Source: Diphasiastrum complanatum | Taxonomy: Eukaryota > Streptophyta > Lycopodiopsida > Lycopodiales > Lycopodiaceae | DNA length: 64,000 nt | Direction: 5' to 3' | NCBI GenBank assembly: GCA_029204225.1 | Contig: CM055099.1 | Location: 67,233,852-67,297,851 of the forward strand | Part shown: positions 39,101 through 54,100 of the stretch, piece by piece | How the letters are laid out: each line of letters starts with the position of its first letter | Numbering within the stretch: position 1 is the stretch's first letter | Program-made: the position numbers and the translations under genes | Notes under the pieces: model-generated | What the model was told of the DNA's origin: nothing | Databases searched by the model: none | Seen by the model: only the letters and a program-made list of their open reading frames with translations

Positions 39101-42100
39101 ATCGCTTGGGGTACTCATGTGTGCGAGTTCCAGCACGATGGTAGAATCCATTCACTTTGCCAATGTGCCTCCAGGACCTTTGATCATGGCAACTTAGTAT
39201 GTGGGGGTTCGTTGTAAGTATATGTGTTTTTGTTATTGTTTGATATGTTTAGTGCTGATTCCAAAAGTAACATATGGCAAGAACAAATTGACTTACCTAG
39301 GAACCTAGACCAACAGACGGGTCATGGCGTATGTGTGTGGGCTTATCGACGTTTGAACTCCCCAGGAGCAAAGGATGGTATGGGACGCCCAATGTTCAAA
39401 GAGTTTGTCAAGCAGCGATATCCTATTCCGCATATTGATGATCTAGTATTGTATGGTGCTACTGTTTTAGCAAAGTTGTTTGAAAAATGGATATTAGTAA
39501 CTCAGAGTTTGTGAAGTGCATGTGCATAAGACTGCCTTCAGAACTTGTTTCGGTCACTGTAACTTTTTGGTTATGCCTTTGATTGACTAATGCCCCAACA
39601 ACATGTATGATGTTGATGAATAATGTACTCTGACTATTTATGGATGACGTTTTGGTTTACAATTGTGGTGACGTGTTGCACATAACTCACCTTAGAACTG
39701 TTTTGTCAACTCAGAGGGATAACATCTTGTTTGCTAATGATAATAAAAGATAGTGTATTTGGGTGTTATCGTGTTAGCTGAAGGCATAAAACCGAGACCA
39801 AGAAAGTCGTTATTCTCGTTCCGTGGCCTGTACCTACAGACTTGATGGTATTGAGAGGCTCTCTTGGACTGTTTGGGTTTTATTGCAAGGTGTGAAGGGT
39901 TGTTCACACATGGCTGCACCTTTGACCGAGATGCTATAGAATAATAAGTGGACGGAAGTTCAGCAATGAAGTTTCAATGCTTTAAAATAAGTTGTGGCTG
40001 ACTTTGTCACATTAAAGATGGTAGACCCTCAGAAACCATTTGTCATAGTAATGAATGCAAGTGATGTCATCATTGAGAAAATTCTGATGCAAGAGGGTAG
40101 GCCAGTGGCCTTTTTGAGTGAGAAGCTCAACCCTACTCAAAAGAGTTGTATGCCATTGTCCATGCTTTGAAAGAATTGAGGCATTATTTCTGTGTTGCGG
40201 GTTTGTATGCGCCGACCATGACATTTTTATGTATTTTTGCAATTAGCCAGGTGGGCTGAATTGATGCAGGAATCCACATAGAAATTCGGTACAGAAAAGG
40301 TATCGAAAATCGTCTGCCCGATGCATTATCTCGTATATTGTATTAGATGTCTTTTGTGGTCATAGAGAATGACCTAATTGTTGAGATCAAATAGATTCAG
40401 CAAGAGGATCCTCATTGTTTATTGTAAGGAGGTTGTGAGAGAGGAAAATCTTGGCCATGTAGAGTCTCAGAAGGAGAGCTTTGATCTCTTTGCTCACACT
40501 TGCCTGAAGTATACCATGGCAGATGGTATAGTGAAAGGAAATGGCAAACTCCCCATTGCAGTTAGTAAAGAGCTGTGTAGGGAAATTATGCATTCATGTC
40601 ATGATAGTACTAGTGCTAGTCATTCTGGTGTGGATTGGACCTATGAGATGATCCTATGTAACTTTTGCCCAATATGGTTTTAGGCCTACTAGTCTTGTTA
40701 CGGTGGGAATTCCTCAAAGTGCCTAAAAGTCTATAGTACCTCCTCCTTTCAGCAAGCAACAGTCTTCTCCACCTAAAGACTGGGAACCATCTCGGTGCAG
40801 GGCAGGCAGCTGTAAAAAAATTTGCAGCTCGCTGCCCTAACAGTGAGCTGTCAAAATGTTTTTGCAGCTGGCTGGCTGTGCACGCCAGTGTGCACAGCCA
40901 TCCAGCTGCAAAAAAATTTTGCCAATAAAATCTTTACTCCCACTCCTTGTCCCGGTTATTTACAGTTTTCAGGGACACATGTACGTTTTGTAATTATTGT
41001 AATTACTGAAATGGCTAAGTCACCAGCCTGTGGTGACTTTTGTAAGTAAATTGTAAATAAACTGTAATTAGTTGGCATTGGACCACAAAGAGTCGTGGTT
41101 AGCTTTGGCATGGGGTACTGGGTCATTTATTAGGAGTGGCTGGATTGACCTCCTAAAAAGTAGGAATTGACTAGTGAACGGGACACGTGTCATCACTCAC
41201 TAGGACACTTGGTCCAGTGAATGAGTGGCACATGTCAGGGTTGACCGGTCAAACATGACACGTGTCACATGCTCACTGGGACACTTGGTCCAGTGTATGA
41301 GTGACACATGTCATCCTACTCACTTCCCTATGTATCAGGGTACTGCCAAGTGGCAAGTGTCAACTGTGCATGGAATTGGCCATGTGCGACGTTAGGAAAG
41401 ATCAGGTTTAAGGAGTGCTTGAGGATTGTGCATAAGTGAGCCTAGAGAGAGGCATTCCTCATCATAATCTATGCAGCAAAGGTTGGGAGGAGACAAGGTA
41501 GCCAGCTCCACCATGTTTCGTGTGCTCTGATGTTTGTACATGCAGGGAAAATCAACAAGGATCGACATTGCTAAGCTAGGTTTTAAGTGAAGTTTCAGAC
41601 TTGGACTCTGACGCATAGCCACAATATATTGATTGAGGACATTGCATGCATATCCTCCAAGTTCCTCGAGAGTCGTCTTTTGCATTCAATGTTTCGTGTG
41701 ACATTTTTATCGTTGTAATCACTACTATCTACAAGTCTAGCATCTAGATTCTACATGTCTTGCTTTTGCTCTCAAAATCACAGATGTCCTTGGACCTTAA
41801 CATGGGTTTTCATTGCTTTTCTTTATACATGTGCGTGTCTACAATGGGATGTTAGCGATCCTTCATTGGCCAGCCTTTTCCCAGAGCGGGCTGCCCCAAG
41901 CTCTACGATTTTGAATTCACAGCCTCAGACAATGCCACTCAAGACCCCAATGACCGATTCTTCATTCATCAGGTCCACACAAGCAGATTGATTCACATTT
42001 GATGGAAAGCAACAAACGATCTTCCTCCACGAACTGTAAAAGGGCCGATCTAACCACACTGGTTTGCAGCAAATGTACTGTCAAAACAGACCTTGTATAT

Positions 42101-45100
42101 TAATCTGGCTAATTGCCCTTAAAAGGATGCACACCACAAGATTTAACTCTGCTTCAAATGGGCAGCGGCGCCCTTTGAGCATGTATTTCAGGTCTGATTC
42201 TGCAACAGCCAATGGGGTCTGTAAGGTAGTGCATGTCTGGTCTGAAATCAGACTGATCAGATTGCTAGTTTGTGAGCAGTAGAATGCACCACTCTTGTGT
42301 AGGATTTTTTCTGTGATTGAGTGCGCTTCACGATCCCCAAGCAATGCATTTCAGTTCCTCTCTTTTCCACATGGAATCAAGGACTGCTGCCATCAAGAAT
42401 GGCTCTTATACCATGTTAGAATCTCAGCAGATTAATGCACAGGAATCTTATGAAGTGTTGCAACAATCATCCCACTATCATGCACAATGAAATAGATTCT
42501 TAGATCATGAGAGAACAAAAGACATCAATGCGTTACAATGTCCACTCTCCTTGTAATGAAAATGAAGCAGATACAAAACTGGAGGCTGCACCCACCCTTT
42601 GGGTCCAATGATCACATTTAAGTCCGTCAACCACTATTCAATACTGCAAGTACATACTCAATGAGCAATTAGACTTTTAAACTTTACAATATACAATAAT
42701 AAATTGGACTATTATTTTGTCCAATAGAGTCCATACTATGGTGTGTGTTGCTGCCAATTCGAAGTAATGATGATATGCTAAGATGTTGAACTCAAAATCA
42801 TCTGCCCTAAAGATTTAATCCACTTTGCACCAAAACTGACGTTGTACCTCAATGGGAATACTATAAAGATCTGCTTGTATTGTGAAGTCATCAATCTGAG
42901 ACTTGATAGGTTATAGCATCTAGGCAACATCTTGTTGCTATGGATACTTAGCCATCTGGTCCAAGATGTCATCTCCAAAAGTTTCTGCATAACCAAAACT
43001 TATTGGCAGATGCGATTTGGACTGGTGACACGAGTGTTTGAGAACACTCACAACATAGTCTAAAACACTCTCAGTAATAGTCTTGGGAGTGTGAAGAGTA
43101 AATAAAACACAACTTTAACCAAAATAAACAGAGTAGAACACATGATGTAAACAGAAGATTACGACCCAAAAGTAGTAGCAACAACAACAAAAAAATCCTC
43201 AAAAGTGAAGAGTTTTTCCTAATCAACCGCCTCCCTGACGATGGCACCAGAATTTTATGTTACCTTTTTTTCTGGGCAACCAAAGTGCAACATATGCTGT
43301 AAAATTATGAAGTAGGGTGCATTAGCAGAGCGCGCGTGTTGTTAGAGGGTCGTGGAAAGCCGCGGTGCAAGGAGAGATTATACCAAAGCAAGGCCAATCC
43401 TATCCTGAACATGGAATAAAGGGACACTGTATAAACATCAAAAAATAAAACAATAAAACGACTGCATACTAACTGTAAAGTAGTCGCTGGTAGCAAGCGA
43501 TAGACAGCAACCAAGAAACTATAAATAGGTCCAAGAAATAAGTGAAAATGTCCACGATGATGTAGTTGGCAGCAACCAATCCTATACAAAGTGTAGTTGA
43601 AAGGAAGCAAAATAGCCTCTGATCTTTCTGTACTGTGAAGACATTAGGATATCATCACAAAGGATGGTAGGAAATCTGTTTTAACATGAGGCATGTACTA
43701 TAGAAAGCGAATTATGAAACTGGTCCAAGGTACCAAAGCTGGTTGAAAATGGTGTAAACTAGGGTGTTTCTTCAACAATGGAATGGTAGGTCCCTGATGC
43801 AGGAATAAAGTCAAATGGCAATTATCCATTCATATAGATGATTTTCGCTCTCTTACAAAGTGGGTAATAATCAGTGATGAGGTAGTACTTCCAACTCCAA
43901 CAACGATAAATGATGAACCTGATAAGTCTGTGGAAGACCAATTATTAAGATTACAGGATGTTGAAGGATTTAGCACTGCCCAGCAAGAAAAACACTGTAT
44001 TCCACATTTTCCAGCGTACTGACCATTTTCATGGCTTTGTGATGGAGGAGAAAATTTTCCATCACCATTCGCTATTTTGGCCTTCAGAGGCCCATCGCTG
44101 AGGAGCATGTACAAAGTTTTTTCTGATCGGCAACATGTTATGCCATTGTTATGAACACAATATCTCATAAAGCATCACATAAGCAAATGATGGACAGTCA
44201 ACTGAAAAATCATACATAATCTCCAATTGAGATCATTGTATTTACATCAAGCATAAGATGGAGCATAGAACCTCCTCTCAAGAAGATTGCAAGTGCAACT
44301 CCAAAACAATCAACAGTAGGTTGATTTGCAAGTTACTTCACTTCAGTGTTTCTCGAGGTCCTTAAAAGGTTCTTTCATGAAAAATGAAAAATAGGGGTAG
44401 GGGGGCCATCATCACACCACTGGGTCCCAAGAAGCTCGTGGGCCTACCACTTGGCCCTATGCCCCATGCTGTCAAAAATAAGGCCCTAGAAACCAAACCT
44501 AAATGAACTATGTAATTAAGAATGTTGTGTGGCTGAGAGTAATTTAGACATTCTAATGAATAACAAGGTTCTTAGAGTATGTCCATAACAAGGAGAAAGT
44601 TACAGACATGCGATCGGGGCTTATACTGTTGTTTTTATACTTAGGGCATTAGTAATTCACACGGACCGCTAGAGTGCCTAACTAAATTGGTTCCGTTTGA
44701 TCACTGCCAACTGGTAATCATTCAGCAAGGACTAGACACATAAGTTCCCTAGAAGCCTGACCTTTTGGTAGGGCATTCAGCTGTAAATGAGCATATAATT
44801 AGACATTTTCTCCTCTCATTTTGGTAGTTCATCATTATAGGGACTGAGAGCTTCTTTGAGGGAGAGGGAGAATTCTGTGGCAGTGTTCCTTTGTAGGAGG
44901 TCCTAAACATCATCTTTTGTGTTGACATGATCTTTATTCTATCTATTAGCATCAAGTTGTGCATGACACTATGTTGTAAGAGTTAACATACTGAAGCAGA
45001 AAGTCAAAATATGAGTAAAGTCAAATGTTTATATCTTCACTTCAAGATACCTGATTGCATGTTTATATCTTACGTGTTGTGCAGTCAACATGACATGGCT

Positions 45101-48100
45101 GATGGCATGAGAAGAATGTTTGAGCCTTTTGAGAGAGTTGCACGAGCAAGTCATACTTGTCCTTGCTGTGAACGTCCATTTACTCCTGAGGAAGAGGACG
45201 AGTTTGTTAAAAAGGTACAATGACACGTTAGGAAAGATTGTCTCATATGCTTCAAAGTTCTACTTTTTTAAAAAATTTGTCAGTGTTTTGGAATGTCATG
45301 ACAAGGGTTGAACCTGCTTTTGATTCTCCTTTCTGTCTCCTCAAGTCTCAGCTGCCATCTGTGTCTTCTTCCAGCCCTTCACAATTAGCCCAATTCTGCT
45401 GGTGTTAGCGATATCCTATGTAGACTATTCAATTGCTGAGATCTAACTTACTCCTCTGATTTTACCCTTTTTGATACTTCCCATCTAGGTTGACAAATAG
45501 CTTGCATCGGCTCACATTAATTATTGGTATTCTCTTTCAGCAAAGGATGAAGAGTTCCAGCACTGGAGAGCGCCTTCGAGAGTTAGCATCACAGTTTTCT
45601 GTTGCAGACACAAAAGTTCAATACCTGGAGAAGTTGCGCCCCATTTATGAGGAGTACCAGAAGATTACCAGCGATTTGCTGCCTGCTGCCGAGAAGCTTG
45701 AGGAGAAGTACAAGATTGATTTTCAAAATCGCATGGAAGATCGTGACGATGTAACAACCTATTCCTCCCGTTTTCAAAAAGCAGAGACTGACTTTTGGTT
45801 AGGATAAAATGTTATGTGATTTCTCACGTCATAATTCATCCATGTTTGTTTTTTATTGATGAAAAGTTTTCTATGTGAAGATCTGATACTAAGGTTGCGT
45901 TTATTAAGTGGTTTCAATTGACGAATCTTGCATTGCCACTATATAGATATTCCACAAAGCAGATGAATGCTCTTCAGAAAGGATGCTGAGAGTAAAATTT
46001 TCCCTTGGAAGCTTTGTTGTAACATAATTCATTTTTCGCCTAAGGTCAATACTTTTGCTCAAAGAATAACCCTATGTATGTTTCACTATTCCCACAAGGT
46101 TGATGTTGTGGCTTTAAGGTTAGCTGAAAAATGATAGATAAGATATTTCATTGCATCATGTATATCTTGTTGTAACTACTATCCATTTTCATGGTGTTAT
46201 ATCAAACATATGATATTGCAATGTTGAATGAATGTCATTTTTGGCGTATCTTGTTTTTTCAGTGGTCTCTGAATATGGTATTTCTGCTTGTTGTTGGTAT
46301 TCTTGCAAATGTACTGCATGGGGCATTTGCTCTGATCTTGTATTTAGGCCGTGGCCCTCATTTTCCAATGTTTTTTGCATCATGGGGTTCGGAGACATTT
46401 CTGTATGAACCTTTTTTGAGGAAATAAGCAACTGTATCCTAGTTGAGCTATTTGAAAACTATGTCACTATCTTTATCAACACCTTTTACTACTTCGCATG
46501 TAGGTTTCCTTGTAGTTTTATGTTATTCTCCCTGAGAAAGGTCTTTAGATGAAACACCCAATATTCAAAGCAAGGTATTGTGATGCACCGGAGAAAGCAA
46601 TGTTGGAATATGATGCACCTTTGTGAACCACTTTCTAAGAGCGTGAGTCCATGAGTGGAACTCTCCTTTCTTGTGGCTGTATTCCAGTAACTGCGAAAAT
46701 ACATTTACAGTGAGATTGCTTCTCTTCAGAGTACTTTTTGCAGCTGTTTTTTTCTGATAACTCTAAGCATGCTAGTGTGAATGAATGTTTCTATCTGGTG
46801 TACTTGGATAATAGATTCCTATCAAGAATCAAAATCTTTAAAATAGATGATGCAAAATTTCTGGCACCATTGAAAATGAGCTGTATGGGACAGGTGCTTT
46901 ATTTTTATAGCTACTCATATTTCAGCCTGTTGATGCTGTGAAGAAGCCAAGAAAATTATTGAATGTGGTTATTTACCAGTCAACTGTAGAGTTGTTAGCC
47001 TTTTGACCTTTGAGTGAAAAATTCTAGATGATAGACTTATATCTCTATGCTCCTTACGCGGAAAATATTCTGGTAGTTGCAAATATGTTTTTCAGTACAA
47101 ATTGCAGGATTCTGAGATTTTGGAGATATTATCCATTAGAGCTCTCAGATTTAGAAGTCACTTTAGCGGGTTCAAACAAAAATTAGGACATTAACATCAG
47201 CTATTGTAACATTTTCAGTGGGTAAGGCTGTAATAACTTTGCTCATGCTGAAGCATCTTGTACAATGATCTGGAACCAAAACTTTTCACAGCTATTTTGT
47301 GGTTATCCCATGTTTAGTACGTTCCCCAGTATGCCAATTATGTAGGAACACACTAATGATTTTTTTGGCTTTCTATTTCTGGGTTCTGATCTCTTTATTG
47401 ACCTAATAGTGATGGCAAACTCTTGAATAGAAAGCAGAAAGGTATTTGGTTGCCTTATTTATGCTTTAGTTTTGTTTTCCATTTTTTTATGTAAGATTTC
47501 TGTCAAGGAGTTCTCATGCTGATACATCAAGTAACTACTTTGTGTTAGATATTGGGTCTTCTTGCACAATCAAAAGCGGAGCTTGAAGCTGCTGAAGAAC
47601 TGAAGGCCCCCTCAGAAACAGCTGACCGTTTACGTCGCGAAGTCCAAAATCTGCGGTCGGAAGTTGAAGAGCAGGAATACAAGCTCAATACCCAATCACA
47701 GTGTCTACGTACAGCTGACGATATTCAATCAGAACTAGCTGGTTTGGAAGAAAAACTGTATGTCCCAAATTGCCTATGACTATTCAATGAGTTCTTTTCT
47801 TTTCATTACTAGGGGTAAAAATTCAATTTTCCTAGATGATCTGCAGTCAGATTCTGTCAAGCAAAATCATCTTTGCCCTTGGGATCTCTTCTAGATCTGG
47901 TAATACTGAAAACTGAGGGAGAGTTTTTTGACACAATTTCTTGCTGGTCTGGTGGTCTTTTTTCATTCAGTGGAGATTTAGATAGGGCATTAGAGAAACT
48001 GAATGAAGAGCAAATGCACCTTAAGGATGATTGGTCTGCTCGATCTTTACGATGGCATGTGGCAAGAGAGGAGAAAATGAATGCTTTGAACAAATTAACA

Positions 48101-51100
48101 ACACTGAATAGCTGGAAGGATGAACACAAGCGGCTTGAAGAACAGATGGTACAAATAGATGTTGACATTCAGGTACATGCTCTTGGTAGGCATATGTGAG
48201 GAAGTAAAATCCGTGCAACTTTTCTTTCTTTTTTCTTGAATTTGTCATCAGGTGTATCTTTTTTAAAGTTTGATAACTAGTTTCTTTGAAGTGGTGAACC
48301 AAATCCAGCACTACGATTCCCATTTTGAATGCAGGTTTTCTTTATACACAAATATCTATAGAAAAATTATACCTTTTGATGAGAAATTCAGGAAAGTAAG
48401 GAACATAGTTTTTAGTTTTAAAAAAAAGCATGTTCCTCTAACGAAATGGTTTCCACAGTGCCCGTCTTCCTGCTCCCTGCACCTTCGCTTTACTTCTTTC
48501 ACTCTTCTAGCTTCTTCCACCTGCTAGAGCCTTGATCTGTTTTGTTACTCATGCCCTTCACATATACCTACTTCACAATCTCCTCCTCCTGCTGCTAGGG
48601 ACGTTCACTCAACTCTAATTTCATTTCTGCAACTTCCCTTCTCCTGTGTCTCCCAGGCTGCTGCTATCCCTACACTTCCACCAATTGCTTATGCCTGGTC
48701 TGTTAGATGCTTTAAAACCCTGTCCAGCTTGTAAATATTTATGACAGTTTATTGTATATTTGTAATTATCAATTGGCTTGGCACTGGCCCGTGGTGACCT
48801 TTGTGATTACATTGTAAGTCAAAACGGACTTTGAGTCATGCTTACCTTTTGCATGGGGGTACTGGGTCTCAAATTAGGACTTGCTGGACTGATGTCCTAA
48901 ATCATGGGAGAGTTGACCGATCAACATGACAAATGTCATATCGCTCATCGGGGCTTTTGGCCCAGTCGATGAATGACACTTGTGGGATGGTCCTACTTGC
49001 TTGCCTTTATGGGTATTGCCAAGTGACAAGTGGCAGCTGAGCATAGAGTTTGCCATGTGTCGATGTTAGGGAAGGGTCAGGGTCAAGGGGTGCTTAAGGA
49101 TTGGAGGCATACCAATCATTTTTTATGTGACAAATCAGTTGTGCTTAGTAGCTATGTTTGTTTTTCAGATTGGAGTTTGACATGTTCCACTGGCTCGTCT
49201 TCTCTCCCCTTTTTGGCTGCATCAACTGCCAGCTCCCTCTCCGTTTCTGTGTTCTTCTCCCCATTTGTATTCCTGTGAAAGTTTTTTTTGAATAAAACGC
49301 TACTGGATATCTCTGGGTGTATCCTATTTGGACACACTCATACATAATGTCTGTAGAATTTGTTCATGCATTAGTTTAATTCTGTCACTTATAGTTTAGG
49401 TAAGACCTGGCTAATCATGATTGCTTCATCATTTTTTTCCTTCAATAGTTTCTATGGTTCATAAGAGTTGGTGAACTTATCTCATGGGCATTCATGAGAA
49501 ACTCAGCTTGGACATCTTGACTTCTGAAGTAGGGTTAGCTGTATGGATGTTTGGAATGAGTCGAGATAACAAAGGTAAAGACTTAGGATATGGTAGCATA
49601 GCAACAAATTTGGCACCTTATGGGATGAGAGTAAATAGATAGAAATGTTAATCAGGTCTATTAGGTGCAGAAAATTGCCAATATGACTATCGAATGACAT
49701 ACGTAAGTGTTGCATTATGTGAGAGTTGAATTTGCCTCTGTAACAGGAAATATAACATTTATTGGGACTTACAGCTAACTTAATGCGGTATGCTCTTTTA
49801 TTTGCTGCATCCAATACTTTTGAGGCAGATTAAAGCTTTTCTCTAGTTACTAGGAGTAGGATGAAACCCTAGATAACATGATGCACACTGATGTTGCACA
49901 CTATAACTGAAATTTACCAACCACATTTTGATAATGTATGTACATATAGGATGCCTTTATGAATGCATACACAAACACACACATAACTGAGTTCTGAAAG
50001 AGACAATGTACATTACACACCATCATTGTGACTCAAATTCAAATATACTAGATGTGATAAAAGTGGATCTCATTTAGACATGGTGCAATACATCTCAGGA
50101 GATCCAGAATGGTGCTCATAGTAGGCACTCTTGCGCTTGGCCTGTGCTCACTGCTTTGAGCTTCTTGATGCAGTCAATGTAATCTGAAACTTGTGATTTA
50201 AACTTTTTGTAATGTGTGTCTTTCTGAATTGGAATGATTATTCGCTAGTGAGGACTGGAATTCTTACCTTAGAATTTGAGTTGCTCTTATGATGCACAAT
50301 TTTTTTATCCATCTGCTTGACTTTTTTAGATTTGAGTGTACTAACCTTGAGTCTACTGTCTACAGGCAGAGTCAGGGGCCCTTGCCCCTTCAATGAAAGA
50401 AGAAGAAATGCTTTTGCGAGAACATAATACTTTCAAAGCCAAAATGCAAGAAGAAGAAGAAGGCCTCATGAGGAGGCAAAACGAGTTCAAACAAGAATTA
50501 GACAAACTAGGATCATTTTTCACAAAGATTCAACAGTAAGCTCTCTGAAGCTTTCAATTTCATATATCATTGTGTAAGATCATGATAGATGACATTTGTA
50601 TCATGCAGAAATTGAAAGCTTTTGTTTTTATCTTTCTGATTTAATCTCCTTCGTAAATGCAACAGATTTTTAGGATCTGGGAAGATTGAGAAGTTGAAGA
50701 TGGTAAATGATAAACTTTCACAGTATAGTTCTCAGATAAAGGATCTAGAAAGAAGAAAGGATCTGCTTTCATCAGAGTTGAGCAAAAGTCATGAACTTCT
50801 TAGGAGCCAAGATCAGGTGAAAAGAAATATAGATGACAACATCAATTATCGAAAAACTTTAGCAGAGGAAAAACAGCTTGAAAGAGAAATTGAAGCTATA
50901 GAAGAGCAAGCCATTACAATTGGAGAGCTCACAACGTTGGAGGCTGATCTGAAGAAGGTTCTAGCAGATAAGCAGACTGCACTGAATGAGGTGAAAATGG
51001 TTTCTGTTTAAACCACTGATACTTTATTTTTATCTTTCTACTATCACACAAAATCTGTTGGTGCTACAGTCTTCAGGACATTTCCAAATTTAACCTATGG

Positions 51101-54100
51101 CTATTTCTACTGTCTTATTAATGTTCATAACTTAGATGAACCATACACTGTTCGTTCAAAGAAGATTTGCTCAGCATTTGTAAACATGATGTGTTAGCAC
51201 ATGTATGCAAAGCTCTGTTCTGGGTTGCTGGTATAGTGGTATGTAAGAGAGGCTGATAGTCTGGATAGGGAGTACTTTACTGCAATTATTTTTTGCATTT
51301 GTTCAGAACTACATGAGTGAGGAACAGCACTGCAAAGTACAGATACAGAAAGCGGAAATTGGTCTCTTTTACATATAGAAAGCAAGCATACTCATCATGA
51401 ACAAGTAGCAGTCAAGACAATCGCAAAAGAACAAAACTAGATGATGAAACAAGCTGAAAATGCCAGTGATTATGACAAATTATTGAACGACATACAGAGA
51501 ATAATAACTTAGGAAATCGAATATTACTGGCAGCAATTTTAAATGCTGAATGATCTATCCGCAAATCTTGTGCTTGAGGGCCAGAATAACGAATGTGAGT
51601 GGAGCTGATAGCAAACATGAAAACTTTACCATGTCTAATACTGACTTAGACTCCCCTTGTAGCTAGCATGCTTAGTAAATGACATCAACTCACCATATTC
51701 CCAACTTTTTGACATGATAATAAGGGCACAGGAAGTTGTGAAAACATGATAATTCTCTTACAGTGCCACTTTACAAATGACACGAGGCCACCTTGGAAGC
51801 CTTCCCACTAAGAAACTCTGCAGCCCAAAAAGGAGCTCACAAACCCCAATTAGAAAAGCTATTAAATGAAAGAAATGGGATGCTGTTTAGAGTATACCAT
51901 GTCTTACCATGTGAAAGAAATGATCTTTCAGTGCTTGGAAAGCTCTAGAAACTTTTTACTTGAAGGGTGTTCCAAAATCAGGTTACTAGAATCGTTTAGA
52001 GTTCTGTGCCCTAATCAGAAGGTTACCTGGTCAAGTGTATTGAATCGATTTCATAATCAAGTTAGAAAACTCAAATTATGAAGTCCCAAGTGCCAATACA
52101 GCTTAAGAGGTTCTTAATGTTAGGACATCATAAGTATGTGCTTGCTTTGTATGCAATAATTATTTTTGTTTATGCTTCACTTGTAGAAAGCTATGTCAAT
52201 GGAAGATGCTAGTGATTTGATTTGCAAAATCTACTCAAGAATAGCACGCTGTAACCACATATGAACTACGATAGGGGAAGTGCATAATTTAGAAAGAGAT
52301 TCAAGTATTCAACTCAGTTCTGTATTACTTTTTGCTGATTCAACATTTGACATTTTTCTTGATACACTTGTACTACTTTTTGCATAGCTAAACAGAAATC
52401 AAGGTACTCTTGCTGTGTATGAGAGTAATGTTGCAAAGAACAAATTGGAGCTCAAGCAGCCGCAATTCAAGGACATCAATAAACGTTATCGTGCCCAACT
52501 CATCCAACTTAAGGTTTGTTGTCGAGATCTAAACTTCCTGTTCAAACCAGAAAAGGCAGATGCAAAAATTTCTACATTTTGAAACACTAAAAACTTAAGT
52601 ATATTGGTAACATGTCTATTTGAAGTTTCATTCCAATATATTGTAATCTGCATCAGCTGGAGAAGAAAAGTCATTGTTTCACATTCTCATATTTTGCTAC
52701 TTCGTAATTCTATGCTTATTTTGCTGTTAGATAATAGAATCTCCATGCTGTTGTATGTCTTCTGATATATTTTTCACCATAGTGTAATAAGTTATCACTT
52801 GAATATCTCTGTAGACAACGGAAATGGCTAACAAGGATCTGGACAAGTACTACAATGCACTGGACAGGTATGGACTCTCCTAATCAATCTGCTGACAGTT
52901 ATCTTTTTTGTTGACCTTGAAAATGGTTGTATTGGTATTATGTACTCTTGGATCTTTTTTTCAACGTTTAAAGTTTAACCATATGAGACAGGTATCAAAC
53001 TCTGCACGTGCATGCACCTTTTTTTTTGCGGTCCCTTCTTCCACTTGGTCACTGGAATGGAGCCCAAGCATGTAGATGAGGCATGATGCATGACATTGGG
53101 GGCCTATAATTAACCTTACATTGGGCTTATTTTTTAGTTTCGAGTTTAGGTAACTTTTCATCCTTGTGGTACAGGAGAGTGAGAAAAAAGCGGGATGTTT
53201 GGGGTGGCCAGGGTGCCAGCTGTGGGATAGGGAAGGAGCTGAAGAAAAGAGGAGGAAGGGGAATTAGCAGATAATATGGATAGAAAGTGTTATGAAAACA
53301 ATTCCAAACGATATGGAGAGAAAGTGTTATGGAAACAGTTTCATACTTCTCTCTATACATAAATTGCAACTATTATTTTACCATTTTACGATTTTTGTGC
53401 GTCCTTCCAAGTTGGAAGCACAGCTAGTTTTAATGGTCCTGAAAGTGGTGCATTTTTGGAGATAACTAATTTTGTGTCCTATGGAGCTTCTAGGATTCCT
53501 AGCTAGAATAAATAGGAACCGAAAGACTCATTTCTCAGACTATTCATTTTGGGTTCTTGAGGTCTTTTTAAGGGAGTGATCTTGGTTGAAGGCCCAAGCT
53601 GTAGACAGCCTTTTTCTTTAGTTGGAGAATGCTTTGTGGATTTTGTTTGCTACTTTTGTTCTTCATTTGATGCCAATATGTATAACATGGTATCAGAGCA
53701 ATTTCCTGTCGTGTCTATGTGCTGAATTTTTTTTCCTGACCCCTCTCTCTCTCTTTTGGTGCGTTGCCTTGCCTGCCATAGAGTCTACACCATTGTTGTT
53801 ATAGGGATGGACAAGTGAAATATATCCCGTGCCTGAGGCGCCCTTCCAGACTACTTAAGAATTGGATTGTGGAATTGTCTAATCACAGAAAGTAAACGAC
53901 TTTTCTGGTTTTTACACTGCAGGGCCCTCATGAGATTTCACACAATGAAAATGGAAGAAATTAATAAGATCATCAAAGAAATTTGGCAGCAAACATACAG
54001 GGGACATGATATTGATTCGATCGAAATACGTGCAGATGCAGAAAGTGCAGGAGCACGGTCCTACAGCTACCGAGTAAGAATGAAAAAGCTGATCCGCAAT

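Larger units (their letters stand above)
37695..41613 (+). mobile_element. Ty3/gypsy retrotransposon with both LTRs (family A)
   Basis: 5' LTR 37695-38411, Met-type primer-binding site TGGTATCAGAG at 38414-38424, protease-side/RT/RNase H/integrase-start remnants 39020-40690 and 3' LTR ~40919-41613, all in one orientation. Gag is absent and the interior is only ~2.5 kb. Flanking pentamers CATAT (before) and CATAG (after) may be a decayed target duplication. It lies in the RAD50 intron 33727-45084. Confidence 0.85.

Noticed and set aside
47857-48323. Minus-strand frames opposite RAD50 exons near 48 kb
   Set aside because: Reverse-strand shadows of the coiled-coil exon 47971-48172; no independent similarity.
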